A DNA stretch of 64,000 nucleotides from Alnus glutinosa (GCF_958979055.1 NC_084894.1:28095616-28159615); one strand, 5' to 3'. Shown: positions 1 to 12,605, counted from the stretch's first letter. A program made the numbers and translations. Notes: a model not told the origin generated them from the letters alone.

Positions 1-867
1 ATCTTTTTCTTCAAATTATGAAGAATCATGCATGCCTTAAAATGCCCTACATTTGATTTTTGCTCATCCTTCGTATTAAAGAAAATGATGTAGTGATCAC
101 CGAAGATCACTTATCTCTCCAAACTCGATTTCTTTCTAGATATAATTTTTAAGGTGTAATTAGCTATAATTTAAAGAAAAAAAATGTCAAATATTATTTA
201 ACCTCCTCAACCAACCATTTTTGATAAAGTACTACGAAGTTATAAGTGTCATGATTTAACCTTTCAAACTGTCAATTTATTATTATTTAGTCACATCCGT
301 TAATTTTGACCATTATGTTGGATGAAAAATCAAAGTTGAATAAAGTGTTTCGAAAATGCCTTTATTTTGGCCATTGAAAATCAAAATTACCCTTGTATTT
401 ATTAATTAATAGGAAAAGACTAATTTTATTTTTTAAAAAAAAAAAATAAAGAAAAAAATATCTACGAATAAAAACAAAATCAGTTTCCCTGGTTGGAGAA
501 AAAAATAAAGAAAAAAACTGTTTGAAGAATCGGATGCAAATCCACTTCAGATGTAAATGTGCATGTCACCATCTTCAATTTTTCATATAGGAATTGAAAG
601 TTACTTTTTAGTTGCTTATACGGCTTCTTTTTTCTTTTTTCTTCTTTCTTTTTTCTTTTTTCTTTTTCTTTTTATTTTTTATTTTTATTTTTATTTTTTT
701 TTTTGTCTTTTATTATTATTTGAGGTATAGCTGCCTATTCTTTTTAGCCACTCAATTTTTGTTACCTGCGAGGAAGTGTTTAAGGCCCCAATTGCTTGCT
801 AATTGCTAACCACGAGTTTTACTTCTGACAGATAGATACACTATGAATCAATACGTGGGGCCACGCG
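1..867. other. AT-rich intergenic DNA
   Basis: No gene is visible. The stretch holds low-complexity A/T sequence, including a long pyrimidine T/C tract at about 625-705 that yields only a Phe/Leu-rich spurious reading frame. GC rises briefly just before the tandem repeat that starts at 868. Confidence 0.7.
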
Positions 868-3609
868 CAGACTTAAATGTGCAGGGGCCCGCGCAGACTT
901 AAACGCGCAAATTTTGAAGTTTAATATCTGGTCTTTCATTTCAGTCAGCATCAAATAAAATAAATGTCAAGGTTTAAAGACTAAAGTTAATATATTTAAC
1001 GGTTTACATTTTATTTTTGAAGAAAATGCTTATAAATGAATAAATGCTTTCGTTAGGCTGATCAGTGATGACATATTAATGCTAACTTTGTTTGTTAATG
1101 TATTTTGAAATGTGTTTTTTTTTTCATTATTATTATTTTTTGTTTGAAAAAATGTTCTAATAATGTGACAAAAATGTAAAAATAGTTTTGAGTTTTATTT
1201 TTATTTATTTATTTATTTGTGTGTGTGTGTTTTAAGTTGTTTCTTAATTTTTTTATTATTTTGAATAGCTAGGAAAAACAAAAAGGACTAGGAAAAAGCT
1301 TTTTTTTTTTTTTTTTTGATTAATAAATTAAATGAAATAGATTAAAGTTAAATTTAAGATTTCATTTAAATGCATTCAACGGTATAGATGATGTCACATC
1401 ATTTAAAATTTTAAATAACTTGACAATATATGTACTATTAAATCTGTAAAATTTTAATATAAATCATGAAATGAGTCTTTTCTATTTCAAGTGAAACAGA
1501 GAGAATACTTATCCATGTTTTGAGAGTTTGGAGGGGAGATGGGAGGAGAGAATAAGGATCCGTTTGGAATTACGATTTCAAAAAGTGCAATTTAAAAATA
1601 ATAATTTTAAAATGTGTGTTTTGAAAAAGTGATTTTAAAAACGCAGTTAAGCGTTTGACCTTTAAAATCGCAGATTTTTTACATTTTCAAATCTCGATTT
1701 TTAAAAAACTCAATTTTCAAATAATTCATTTTCTTGATTTGATTTAAAATCTCACTTTTTATCAGACTTAAATGTGCAGGGCCCCGCGCAAACTTAAACG
1801 TGCAAATTTTGTTTAATATCTAGTCTTTCATTTCAGTCGGCATCAAATAAAATAATTGTCAAGATTTAAAGTTAATATATTTAACGGTTTACATTTTATT
1901 TTCACTGAAAATGCTTATAAATGAATAAATGCTTTCGTTTGGCTGATCAGTGATGACATATTAATGCTAACTTTGTTTATTAATGTATTTTGAAATGTGT
2001 TTTTTTTTTAATTATTTTTTGTTTGAAAAAATGTTCTAATGTGACAAAAATGTAAAAATAGTTTTGAGTTTTATTTTTTATTTTATTTTTTATTTTTGTG
2101 TGTGTGTGTGTGTGTTTTAATTTGTTTCTTAATTTTTTTTTATTATTTTGAATAGCTAGGAAAAACAAAAAGGACTAGGAAAAAGCTTTTTTTTTTTTTT
2201 TGAGGAATAAATTAAATGAAATAGATTAAAGTTAAATTTAAGATTTCATTTAAATGCATTCAATGGTATAGATGATGTCACATCATTTAAAATTTTAAAT
2301 AACTTGACAATATATGTACTATTAAATCTGTAAAATTTTAATATAAATAATGAAATGAGTCTTTTCTATTTCAAGTGAAACAGAGAGAATACTTATCCAT
2401 GTTTTGAGAGTTTGGAGGGGAGATGGGAGGAGAGAATAAGGATCCATTTGGAATTGCGATTTCAAAAAGTGCCATTTAAAAATAGCAATTTTAAAATGTG
2501 TTTTTTGAAAAAGTGATTTTAAAAACACAGTTAAGCGTTTGACCTTTAAAATCGTAGATTTTTTACATTTTCAAATCGCGATTTTTAAAAAACTCAATTT
2601 CCAAATGATTCATTTTCTGTGATTTGATTTAAAATCTCACTTTTATCAGACTTAAATGTGCAGGGCCCCGTGCAGACTTAAACGTGCAAATTTTGAAGTT
2701 TAATATCTGGTCTTTCATTTCAGTCGGCATCAAATAAAATAAATGTCAAGATTTAAAGTTAATATATTTAACGGTTTACATTTTATTTTCACTGAAAATG
2801 CTTATAAATGAATAAATGCTTTCGTTTGGCTGATCAGTGATGACATATTATTGCTAACTTTGTTTGTTAATGTATTTTGAAATGTGTTTTTTTTTTGTTC
2901 ATTATTATTATTATTTGTTTGAAAAAATGTTCTAATGCGACAAAAATGTAAAAGTAGTTTTGAGTTTTTTTTGAGTTTGTTTGTTTGTTTGTTTTGTGTG
3001 TGTGTGTGTATGTTTTAAGTTGTTTGTTAATTTTTTTTTTATTATTTTGAATAGCTAGGAAAAACAAAAAGGACTAGGAAAAAACTTTTTTTTTTTTTTG
3101 AGTAATAAATTAAATGAAATAGATTAAATTTAAATTTTAGATATAATTTTAATGCATTTAACGGTATAAATGATGCCACATTATTTCAAATTTTAAATAA
3201 CTTGACAATATATGTACTATTAAATCTGTAAAATTTTAATATAAATCATGAAATGAGTCTTTTCTATTTCAAGTGAAACGGAGAGAATACTTATTCATGT
3301 TTTGAGAGTTTGGAGGGGAGATGGGAGGAGAGAATAAGGATCCGTTTGGAATTGCGATTTCAAAAAGTGCAATTTAAAAATAACAATTTTAAAATGTGTG
3401 TTTTGAAAAAGTGATTTTAAAAACGCAGTTAAGCGTTTAACCTTTAAAATTGTAGGTTAGCTTTTAAAATTTTACTTTTTCAAAAAAGCATTATCTTGCT
3501 TGAGATTTGAAAAAACAGATTTTTTATATTTTCAAATCGTAATTTTTTAAAAATATTATTCCCAAACGATTCATTTTTTCGTAATTTGGTTTAAAATCTC
3601 ACTTTTTAT
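868..3609. repeat. Tandem triplication, unit about 0.9 kb
   Basis: Three head-to-tail copies are readable at 868-1762, 1763-2646 and 2647-3609. Each begins with CAGACTTAAATGTGCAGG and runs through the same landmarks: a TTTAACGGTTTACATTTT block, a GT-rich microsatellite, a T-run after AGGACTAGGAAAAA, and a GGATCCRTTTGGAATT block. The units are not coding. The first two copies end abruptly inside a MITE that is complete only in the third copy, and both lack about 60 bp (around 3452-3515) that the third copy keeps. The third copy therefore looks closest to the ancestral arrangement. Confidence 0.9.
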
Positions 3610-3637
3610 TTACGAAATCTCAATCCTAAATGCACCC
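3338..3637. mobile_element. Tourist/PIF-Harbinger-like MITE, complete copy
   Basis: The element starts GGATCCGTTTGGAATTGCG and ends with a sequence whose reverse complement starts GGGTGCATTTAGGATTGAG, giving imperfect terminal inverted repeats. It is flanked on both sides by TAA (3335-3337 and 3638-3640), the target duplication expected of PIF/Harbinger MITEs. Truncated versions sit at the ends of the two preceding tandem units, and a related copy lies in an intron at 26718-27011. It has no coding capacity. Confidence 0.65.
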
Positions 3638-3683
3638 TAAAAGGGAAGGGAGGAAGTGAGAAGGAAAGAGAGAATAGTTTGTT

Positions 3684-3865
3684 GAGAGCTTCTACACATC
3701 CTCCCCTCATCCTCCCCTTATCACCCTTTTATAATAAAAAAATTGATTTTTAATAAAAAGTTGTCTCTGATGTCACATCAGAGACAACTTTTTAATAAAA
3801 ACCAATTTTTTTAAGGAAAAGAGGGTGACAAGGGGGGGATGAGAGTCTCCTCTTTAGCATTTCCC
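3684..3865 (-). mobile_element. Mutator-like MITE, copy 1 (182 bp)
   Basis: The element is bounded by a perfect 9-bp target duplication, TAGTTTGTT, at 3675-3683 and 3866-3874. Nine-base duplications are typical of the Mutator superfamily. Its ends are imperfect inverted repeats of about 40 bp rich in CATCC/CCCTTATCACCC. The centre is a near-perfect palindrome around GTTGTCTCTGATGT/ACATCAGAGACAAC, so the single strand would fold into a long hairpin. It is non-coding. A second copy in the opposite orientation lies at 4998-5178. Confidence 0.8.
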
Positions 3866-3874
3866 TAGTTTGTT

Positions 3875-4988
3875 TGTTCTTTTAAATGAAGTGAGACATC
3901 ATTCTTTCATTAAAAAATCAGGGCAAAACTTCTTGCTCAACAAATACAATATTTTGAATAAAAATAAGGCATTCCTCCGGTTAAACTTAGTCTAAAGATT
4001 AAAGAAGGGTAGTTTTTGCCACCCGATGAGCTACTTCATTAGCCTTCCTGTGGATGTGTCCTTAAATATTTTGTTTGGATATTTTAATAAAAAAATAAGA
4101 GGGAAGGAAAAATAGGTATCCTTCTCTTTATTTGGTTGCCGAGTTAATTAAATGTGAGAAAATAATGAGGTATTACTGTAAACCAACAATAAGGAGAGAT
4201 AAATAAAGACGATCTATATATTTAGATATGTATTGCAGAAATTTTAATAAATAAAGGTAAAAAAATGGAAGTACAAAAGATTGAGCTCTATTATAATTCA
4301 TCATTTTCAGGTATATATGAGTAGCAAATGGAGCAAGATAACATAGAAATAGTCAAATTTTGTAGAAATGTTTTTCCCTATTTATTAATAATTTGTATTT
4401 TTAATAGAACATGTGATTCTTATGTACATTTTTAAAATTATAATCGGGTTCCTACTTCCATATGAGAAGGAAATAAAAGGATTTTTTTTTTATTTATTTT
4501 TTTTTATTTTTAAAGATATGCAGGAGATTAGCTTGGGGACTTTTTTTTTTAAAAAAAAAAAGAAAAAAGAAAAAAAGAAAGATTTTCAATTCAAGGGCTC
4601 AGACAAAGCCCAACTCAATTTTCTGTTTTCACAACAACATGCAACCAGATGGGGAAAACCGTGTTTTTGTTGGAAGTAAAATTGTCTTCGGCACAATGGT
4701 AATGGCCCAAAGGACAGTGGGCTGGAAATAAAGAAGCCCAATACATTTTATGTGGAGCCAATAAAAAAAAGTGAAACTGGTTAATTTGTTTGTTATTTAT
4801 TTTTTAAATTATTATTTTTTATTTGGGTAAGTGAATAATTATATAAAAAGAAGAAAATTATACAACGATAGGACATTATCTCAAAAAAAAAAAAAAAAAA
4901 AAAAAACCGTTTGAGATGGGAGGAAGACTATAAACTATAAAGAGCCTCGGAAGCAACATGAGAAGCAAAAATTAAAGAGATCGAGGCT
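3875..4988. other. Intergenic, no gene seen
   Basis: AT-rich sequence with A- and T-runs (about 4475-4575 and 4880-4906). Open frames here are low-complexity Phe/Lys stretches without family resemblance. Confidence 0.6.
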
Positions 4989-4997
4989 ATTCCGGCC

Positions 4998-5178
4998 GGG
5001 AAATGCTAAAGAGGAGACTCTCATCCCCCCTTATCACCCATTTTTCCTTAAAAAAATTAGTTTTTATTAAAAAGTTGTCTCTTATGTCACATCAGAGACA
5101 ACTTTTTAATAAAAATCAATTTTTTTATTATAAAAGGGTGATAAGGGGGGGATGAAGGGAGGATGTGTAAAAGCTCTC
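4998..5178 (+). mobile_element. Mutator-like MITE, copy 2 (181 bp)
   Basis: Same family as 3684-3865 but inverted. It begins GGGAAATGCTAAAGAGG and ends TGTAAAAGCTCTC, and is flanked by a perfect 9-bp duplication, ATTCCGGCC (4989-4997 and 5179-5187). The central palindrome is present, with one change in the left arm (CTTATGT instead of CTGATGT). It carries no gene. Confidence 0.82.
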
Positions 5179-5189
5179 ATTCCGGCCGG

Positions 5190-6087
5190 CTCAAAGACAT
5201 TATCTGATGCACTTCAAGACCTTTGCAACCGACGATAATTCTTTAAAGAAGTAGAGTCCATAGGAAGTATTAAATTTGACCCTAACCCAAAACCAGTTAT
5301 GGAGGAATTGGATCCTTTGCACTCCAAATAAAATGGATGATATTTATTTAATGATAAAGGAATTAAAATAAAGAAAGAATAATAAAATTAAAAAAAAAAA
5401 GAATATTTAAATGATCAATTTAGTGAAATAATAGATAATCCAATTAATGTACGTTAAAATAAATAAAGTATAAGTTTTGGTTAGTTATTTTGTATATAAA
5501 AATGCGTAGGTTGTTAGGAGTGTTCAAGTGTCGGTCGAGGGGGCATGATCCTCCTTCCTTAGTTTTCAAATTTGACCTTAACCCAAAACCAGGGACGGAA
5601 TTAGTTGTTGAGGTCACTTGTCACGGAATTAACAAATATTTGTGGCTTGTAGCGCACTAGCTAGAGGTGCAATAATGATAGAATATACACTGATTAAATA
5701 GAATTAGGAAACAAATATCTTCTTTAAGGAAAGCGACTCACAATAGCCAATTGTGTGTATATATATATATATATTATATTCGAGGTTAATTTTAATTGGG
5801 AAAGCTGTGGGCAGACATTACAAGCTAAGAGAGGAATTGTAAGACTCATAGTATAAGAAATAGTGAAAATAACCTTTGAGTTCAACTTGAGATGCATAGA
5901 GTCAATGTTATGACTTATGTACTTGAACGGTTTTTGACCTACTCGATCAACTAGCGTCTCTCACTGTCATATATGTCCCTACTTCTGTTGAAGCTTGGTA
6001 TATATACATGAAATGTCTTTGATGCTTAATTAATTATCTTATTGGCATCTTGTTTTTTTTAATTGGCAACAACGTTAACATAATCAT
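5190..6087. other. Intergenic, no gene seen
   Basis: AT-rich DNA with a TA microsatellite at about 5756-5775. I see no gene, RNA or intact transposon end. Confidence 0.55.
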
Positions 6088-6566
6088 TGTTGGGAAATTT
6101 AATTTACCTTTCCCGACAGCTGCGATCACAGACTAAGAAGAAGAATCAAGTTTTATAAAAATTTGGTACAAAAGTAATCGGGAAAACCGGTGGTCCGGAA
6201 TTAAAATATTATCGAAAAATAAGGGTCATGAGTCTGACAAGGAGACATGCGATTGATTAGGTGACCAAACACTGAAAAATTAGGGATTCTGCAAGCGCAG
6301 TCACAATCCCCATACATTGCCAACGTCAGATCATCGTGCCGATCATTGTTGAAAGTCTACCCGAGCACTGTTCCTGCCGAGGTGTCTAAGATCCCTAAAA
6401 ATCCTGAACAACCTTACCTGCAGGTCATCAGGTTTTTTTTGCCTCTCTTCTTCTGGCACCAAAAAACATCTTTAGAAAAATCTTTCCTTTACTATTGGTC
6501 GAACTTGAGCGTTGGAGGAGGATCGCTGGGAAAACCCTCGGTGTTTTCTATCCATTTTGCAGGCAG
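6088..6566 (+). mobile_element. Possible degenerate LTR fragment (Ty3/gypsy)
   Basis: The stretch starts TGTTGGGAAATTT and ends near TTTTGCAGGCA, i.e. TG...CA. It contains GAACTTGAGCGTTGGAGG about 70 bp before the end, a phrase I associate with the 3' part of Tat/Ogre-type gypsy LTRs. No matching second LTR, primer site, polyprotein or clear 5-bp target duplication is visible, so it would be a solo or truncated LTR. The call rests on recollection of the motif and is weak. The short open frames inside it look spurious. Confidence 0.3.
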
Positions 6567-7461
6567 TTGAAGCCATACGTAGAAAACAAAGCCATCCACG
6601 TCATTATATTAGAAACTGTATCAATAACCATTACATTAAAACAAAATAAAATTACAAAAGGAGCTTTTCGAGGACCCGAGCAAACAGTAATCCAAATATA
6701 GGCTATTAAAGTGTCTGAAATTAAAATTAAAAATAAAACGAAAGATAAATTCAAATGAATCTGGTTCCACATATACTTCTTTCTTTCAAAAGTCCGAAGA
6801 GATCGAGGACAGGCGGTGTTGCCTTATTCGCATGCAGGCTACTAGCGAAACATCTAGTACGTCTTTGATGTAGTTAGGCAACATGCAGTACTGTACTACT
6901 ATGAGTTAATGTTATCCTCATTATTTGTCGTCCTCAAAGCTTATATGGAGTAGTCTTTTATAGCTTTAATTTGGAGACTATGCTTCATTATTTTCCGTCC
7001 TTAAAGCTTATGGGGTGTCGTCTCTTATAGCATTTAGAGATTATATACGTACGCCGTGTAAGTTTTAGAGTGATATATAACATTACTCCTATAACACGTG
7101 GTAGGTGTAGGTTAATTACTACTTACTAGTGAAACATCTGCTTGTCTTTGAAGCTTATCGATCTTATCCCTAGAAATTCTTTGGATGCCTGCTCTCTCTC
7201 TTTGTCTGTATGTTTGTTGACGTAGTACGTACTGTGTGTTCACACGATCGATGTCTATAGCTTTATGTCATCATATGATTCATATTCTTTTTTTGCCATC
7301 TGCCCGGCCATTTGCATAATTAATAATGTATTTTAAGGACTCGATCGGCTTATCTAATTATAAAAATAATTAGATATATTTTGTGAACATGCAATTTGGA
7401 CGGCCAAAATTCAGCTGGGAATTAAAAATAAACAAAACAAAATTTTGTAAAGAAAATTAAG
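6567..7461. other. Intergenic, no gene seen
   Basis: Unique-looking AT-rich DNA. Around 6930-7030 there are two loosely similar phrases (ATTATTTGTCGTCCTCAAAGCTTA and ATTATTTTCCGTCCTTAAAGCTTA style), suggesting a small local duplication. No coding signal. Confidence 0.5.
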
Positions 7462-7477
7462 AAGTAGCCAACAATTT

Positions 7478-7741
7478 TCTTGCTTTGGAGTTTGTTTAGC
7501 TTAGATGATGAGATTTTATATTTGATCCTTGCTGGGGTATTGATGTGCTTTGGATCTTTGGTTGTAATGTGTAGTTTGTTGTTTTGCTTTGTTGGTTGAG
7601 CTGTAAGTTCTGTTTGCTTGATGTGCAGCAAACTTACGGTTTGGTGTTTCCTGTTGGAACTGTGCTTCCAGTTTTGACTGGAGTGCTTGTTTTGTTGAGT
7701 TTGGTTTATAAAGTTTTTAGTTCATCCAAAAAAAAAAAAAA
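7478..7741 (+). mobile_element. 5'-truncated LINE 3' end with poly(A)
   Basis: A GT/T-rich segment ends in TTTAGTTCATCC followed by a run of 16 or so A residues. It is flanked by an imperfect 16-bp target duplication: AAGTAGCCAACAATTT at 7462-7477 and AAGTAGCTGACAATTT at 7742-7757. A poly(A) tail plus a long target-site duplication is the signature of target-primed reverse transcription. Only the 3' untranslated end of the source element remains, so the family cannot be named beyond LINE-type (a SINE is less likely given the sequence). Confidence 0.65.
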
Positions 7742-7757
7742 AAGTAGCTGACAATTT

Positions 7758-8935
7758 GGTGCATAGAGATATATATATTTTTTTTTAAAATTTTTTTTTT
7801 TCTTTTAACTTGAGATTGAGATCGACCATATATACCACGTAGACTTTGGGAGATGGAAGGTTATGGGAGGTGATGTAGAGCATTACCGGCATTCCGACCT
7901 CTCGCATCCATCCTCGACGTGCACCCTCTCAAAGTGTTTTGGGGCAAACTACATGCTCATGCTCATTGTGATCGATGTCATTCAACGATAGCATTTTTTA
8001 ATGCATCGTCCGTTGGTGGATGCATGGTGCATGGGGTTCTTGGTTTTTGGGAGTCGCACTTTCAGGAAGTCTGTGGCCGGCCGGTGTGGGTTGTGTTCTG
8101 AGAAACCGTCTGATCCTTTCTCCTATGAAATGTTGATGTGACGTAGTCTCCATAGTATTTGATAAATGAAAACAAGTTTTTTAGTTAGCGGACCATGCCA
8201 CATCAACTTCCTTCGTGAAATTATTTTGCAAGACGTAGAAGTCGGGCCTAGATGGTAAGAACTGCAAGCGCTCCCTCAAGTTCGATTGAGCCATGACCTG
8301 ACCTAACTCCATCAGTGCATCAATGAGACCCAAGACGGCTAATATTAATAGGATTGATAATTCTCATTTCGGGAATCGAATTTTTATCCTAGTACATGCA
8401 TAATGCATAACCACTTTGGGAATTTCCTTGATGCCACTAAACCACCACCATTCAAGGTAACATGCAATTAATCTAAGAGCAACTTGTGCAAAACCAGAAG
8501 GGATATCTTATATAATGCAAAGCATATATATATATATATATATATGGCTGGATCTAGTTAATTGACGTGGTTTTTTTTGGGTGGGGGAGGGGGGGATAAG
8601 AGAAAACCAAAGAATATACACAATGTACCAGAAAAAAGTCTTACTAATCGATTAGGAACGTAGTATATCAAATCACTATTAATTTACCCTAAAATTAAGT
8701 TTGAGCTTATAAAAAAAAAAGTTATTATACTTAACTGATTTGACATTACTAATCAATTCTTAATTAATTAATTTGTTTAATAATAAATTATACATATGCA
8801 GTGTCACATCAAAAAAAAATAACAAAATAAAAAAAGGATAAATGTGATGCATGTACGTGTGTGTGTATATATATATTGATTAATGTTATATATAGTATAT
8901 AGGGTTAGAGTTATTATAAATGAAGTTATTTTTAT
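7758..8935. other. Intergenic, no gene seen
   Basis: Moderately AT-rich, with a TA microsatellite at about 8524-8545 and a G-rich GGGTGGGGGAGGGGGGG tract near 8580-8597. The open frame near 7919-8101 has no recognisable domain. Confidence 0.5.
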
Positions 8936-8944
8936 TTTTTAAAA

Positions 8945-9217
8945 AGGGCTCCAATTAGAGACCTTTTAACAAAACGGCTCAAAATGAAAACAATTCTAGT
9001 TTGAGCTGTTTTAATCAAAACGGCTCAAAATTAATTGGGACCGTTTTAAAAAAAAAAAAAAAGCTCTAATTTGAGTTGCTTTTGTTAAAATGGCTCAAAT
9101 TAGAGTCATTTTAACTAAAACGGCTCTAATTTGAGCCGCTTTTCTAAAACGACTCAAATTAAAGCCATTTTTGTTGAAAACGGTTCAAAAAGCCATTTTT
9201 TTTTTTTTTTTGTAGTG
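8945..9217. mobile_element. CACTA (En/Spm) terminus with subterminal repeats
   Basis: The right edge reads ...TTTTTTGTAGTG (ending at 9217), the reverse complement of the CACTACAAAA end of CACTA transposons. Immediately inside are at least eight direct and inverted copies of a motif approximating GGCTCAAATTAGAGCC separated by AAAACG or TTTTAA. Arrays of this kind match the subterminal transposase-binding repeats of CACTA elements. No opposite CACTA end with matching repeats is evident nearby and no transposase is present, so this is a fragment or a very short non-autonomous derivative. Confidence 0.65.
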
Positions 9218-12107
9218 TGTACATCATTTTTCATATTAATTATGGAATGAATTGAAGCTTAATTAGAAAAGAAACTCTCTACGTACGATCGAGTTTGCAC
9301 TCATTTGTGTGATATTCTATATAGTAGTACAATAATGAAAATGCTTGACTGATTTGAGGCCCCATATGTGCATGTGCAAGTGTAGTAGTGGATTTTCTCT
9401 CCCGGGTATAAAATCATAAAGCAGTGGCCTGAAACAGTAACAGTTACCCATCGATCTCAGTCGTTCACGTGCTTTTCTTTATTTTGTACAAATGTGGTGA
9501 ATGTAAATTTAATTAATTCACCCACACTTCCAACTAACATCATCCTTAATTCGGATTTATATATGAAGATCATTAATGTAATGACAAAAATGAAAAAGGT
9601 TAATTTTCTTAAAGAAACCAACTTTATAAAGTTTCTTAACATCACATATATATATATTTTATGTTGGAATATCTCTTGTATATTTGTTTGCATCATATTT
9701 TACTTATTTGCTCTAAAGATCAGTTCAGAAAAAAAGGATTAGTTAGATATTTGCTGTTTATGATAGAGACTTATATATATTAGAGTATATAATAAAGGCC
9801 ACCGTTCTGTTAGCGGATCGACTTAATTATGATATATCCCAAAAGTCTAACATTATTAATTTAATTATTTAACTAATATTTTAACCATTTTTCTCACGCG
9901 TGGAACAAGACAATATGTAAAATATTTTAACGGAAAATATGAAGTAAACTGTACGTGTAATTAAAATTCGAACTTAAAACCTGATAAGAAAAGCTGAGCA
10001 CTCATGTGAATGGGTGGTTTCCTGGTTTGACCATGTTGAATGTAGACAACTTAATTTCAACGCCAGCCTAGTAGCTAGTCTCATTGTCATTTAAACTAGC
10101 AATCTCACTAATCAAAACCCCACAAAAGAGAACCTGTTCGAATATGCTATGGGTGTGATTGCACCACTTTTTTTTTTTTTATTAGTACGTACTATATATG
10201 GTTTGCTACCACAAGAGAGAGATTACTTTATTCAAGCTGAAAATATATATTATAATTAAGTTGCTGGATTGAAAGATGGGGTTAATTAGTTAAGAGAGTG
10301 GGAAACAACTTTTTTTTTTTTTTTTTTTCAGTAAGTTAAGAGATTGTGTAAAACAACAAAAACCCAAACAAAAGCAAAGGAGCATACTCCAAAAAAAGAA
10401 GGAAAAAAAAACTCATCACACGTACTCAAGTGGGTGAGGGATATTGATTCCTTAAACCAACTCAAAGATCAATAGAAACTCCAAGTAACTATCCAAATAT
10501 CTCTGCAGTCATGTATATGTACTCTTGATCAAGTGCAAGATCATGAAGGGTATTACACCGAACTCTAATCCAATACTGGCAATACATGTCATGACTCCTC
10601 AAGAAGAACGTTAATCACATCTAGTTTTATCTCAAAAGGAACGGTCGAAATTACTTACAATTAGAACTTTCTAAAATCACTTATCAAGATTAGTTTCTTT
10701 CACTAAGTGGGGAACTAATGTGAGATATATTTTGTACCTATTTAACACTTTTGCAATCCATCATTCAAATGTGGGACCAACTTTTTGTGGTATCACAATT
10801 TTTCTCGCTCAAATTCTTGAGTTCTCAAGAGTGGAAAAGGGGATTGATGGAGAGTTTCAAATAAATGGTCTTCATTTCATGAAGCAATATATTCCCGATG
10901 GATTATGTGGACAAATAATATTTAACACTACATTTGTGTTTTCTCCTAAATTATATTCTCACGAATTAAAACTCATAAAAATAAATAAAAAAAAAAAAGA
11001 AGAAGAAAAAGAAGCACATTCAAAATCCTCTTCTTCGTGCAATCGTGCATGATACAAGCCAAATGGCTTAAACTTCAAGTACAGCATCAATAATGTGGCC
11101 GGGGGATTTTAGTTGGCCTTAACATACGTACAAATACTGCTGTGAAGTTGCTTCTGCTGAGTGCTGAGGGTGTTTTACCAGCCAGCTGAGCAGAGCTGTT
11201 ATTTGCAATTCCTCCAAAAAAAAAGAGCTGTTATTTGCTTTAATTTGGCCGCATTCAAATAGGCCAGTGGATCTATTGTGCTTTAACATGTATCAGAGTT
11301 AGAGATGATCGAATTCGAACCAGCTGTCTGTATAACACAACCATAATATTGTTAGCATTTCTAGCTGCATGTTGTTGATCTTCGTATGTACGTATATCGT
11401 TACTCTGAACTGTACGTAGTTTATTTTCTCAGCAGCTTGGAATTTTTTTTTTTTTTAATCTCAATGTACTCCTGTCTGTGAGAATTGAAAGACGAAACAA
11501 AAACACACGACACACATCATATCTGAAAAGTTTTTGCCGCTGTATCCATTTTTGGAGGAATAAAAAGGATTTACAATAATTACAAATTAATTAAGGCGAA
11601 ATTAAACCAAAGTGGCTCTTTCTTGGGGGGGGGATAGGAAAGCAGGGGGGGAGATCTAGAGAGAGAAAGTTTTGAATTCCTTCCCGTGAGGAAGGCTTGG
11701 AAGCATTCAAAAAACACAGACTGATAATCCTTTGACGCTTCCTTTGCTACTTTCGATGGTGTCCCAATCACGAGCAGATTCCTGCCCTCACGTTAACCCC
11801 ACCATCACCCTCACTCTCCCATGCAAAATGTCTGTTTCATAATTTCCTCCGCATATCATATCATTTCTCTTTCATATTCAGTGGCCTTTCCATCTCCATC
11901 ATGTATTATTCTCTGTACTCTTATGACATTATGGTACAAACAGATAGGTCCCATGCATTGAGAACCAGATTGAGATGAAAACTCAGACTTGGATCCATAT
12001 AATTCATCATATTAGCAATATCTCAATCATATAATTAATATATATATTAATTATGGTTTTTTGCCCTTAGAACGAGAAATTGATTGATATATATGAAAAT
12101 TCAAAGT
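9218..12107. other. Intergenic, no gene seen
   Basis: Long AT-rich region with homopolymer T-runs (10168-10181, 10311-10329, 11443-11456) and short TA microsatellites. Open frames at about 9457-9742 (both strands) and 10720-11052 lack codon structure, domains or splice context. The G/A-rich strip at 11620-11660 is low complexity. Confidence 0.55.
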
Positions 12108-12605
12108 TGATTGCATGACCATTGACCACGCTCTTGCATTGAGAACGAGATCCTTATCCTTTAGATTTCTGAAAATTTAATGTTGTTGTATTTAACGATG
12201 TGAATGATCGATGTTATATCATTTAAATTTTTTAAATGACATGCCAATATACATGTTTATTATGTAGCATCATCTACACCGTTAATTGACATAAGATGAA
12301 CCCATTACATGATTAATATTTAAAGTTGGTGCATCTATACACTAGTTGATTGCATGACCATTGACCATGCTCTTTTGAGAACAAGATCCTTTTCATTTCA
12401 CTTAAAATGAAGAGGAAACTATTTTATTATTTTATGGTGAAAATTTAATGTTGTTGTATTTAACGGTATAAATGATATCATATTATTTAAATTTTATAAA
12501 TGACATGCCAATATACATGTTTATTTTGTAGCATCATCTACACTATTAATTGACATACATGAGCCCATTTCATGATTAGTATTTAAAGTTAGTACATTTA
12601 AAGTG
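12108..12605. repeat. Tandem duplication, unit about 240 bp
   Basis: Two diverged copies, about 12108-12346 and 12347-12605, both begin TTGATTGCATGACCATTGACCA and continue through TGTTGTATTTAACG, GACATGCCAATATACATG and GTAGCATCATCTACAC. The phrase around ATTTAACGGTATAAATGAT recurs in the tandem array at 868-3609 and near 62650, so the unit belongs to a wider dispersed repeat family. Non-coding. Confidence 0.75.

Noticed and set aside
612..809. Open frame rich in Phe/Leu
   Set aside because: It is a translation of a T/C homopolymer-like tract and has no domain or splice context.
8945..9217. Regularly repeated short motif resembling a CRISPR array
   Set aside because: Copies vary, alternate in orientation and sit behind a CACTA end in a plant genome; no unique spacers.
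10720..11052. 110-residue open frame
   Set aside because: No recognisable family, ends in a Lys/Glu low-complexity stretch, and no supporting splice or promoter signals.
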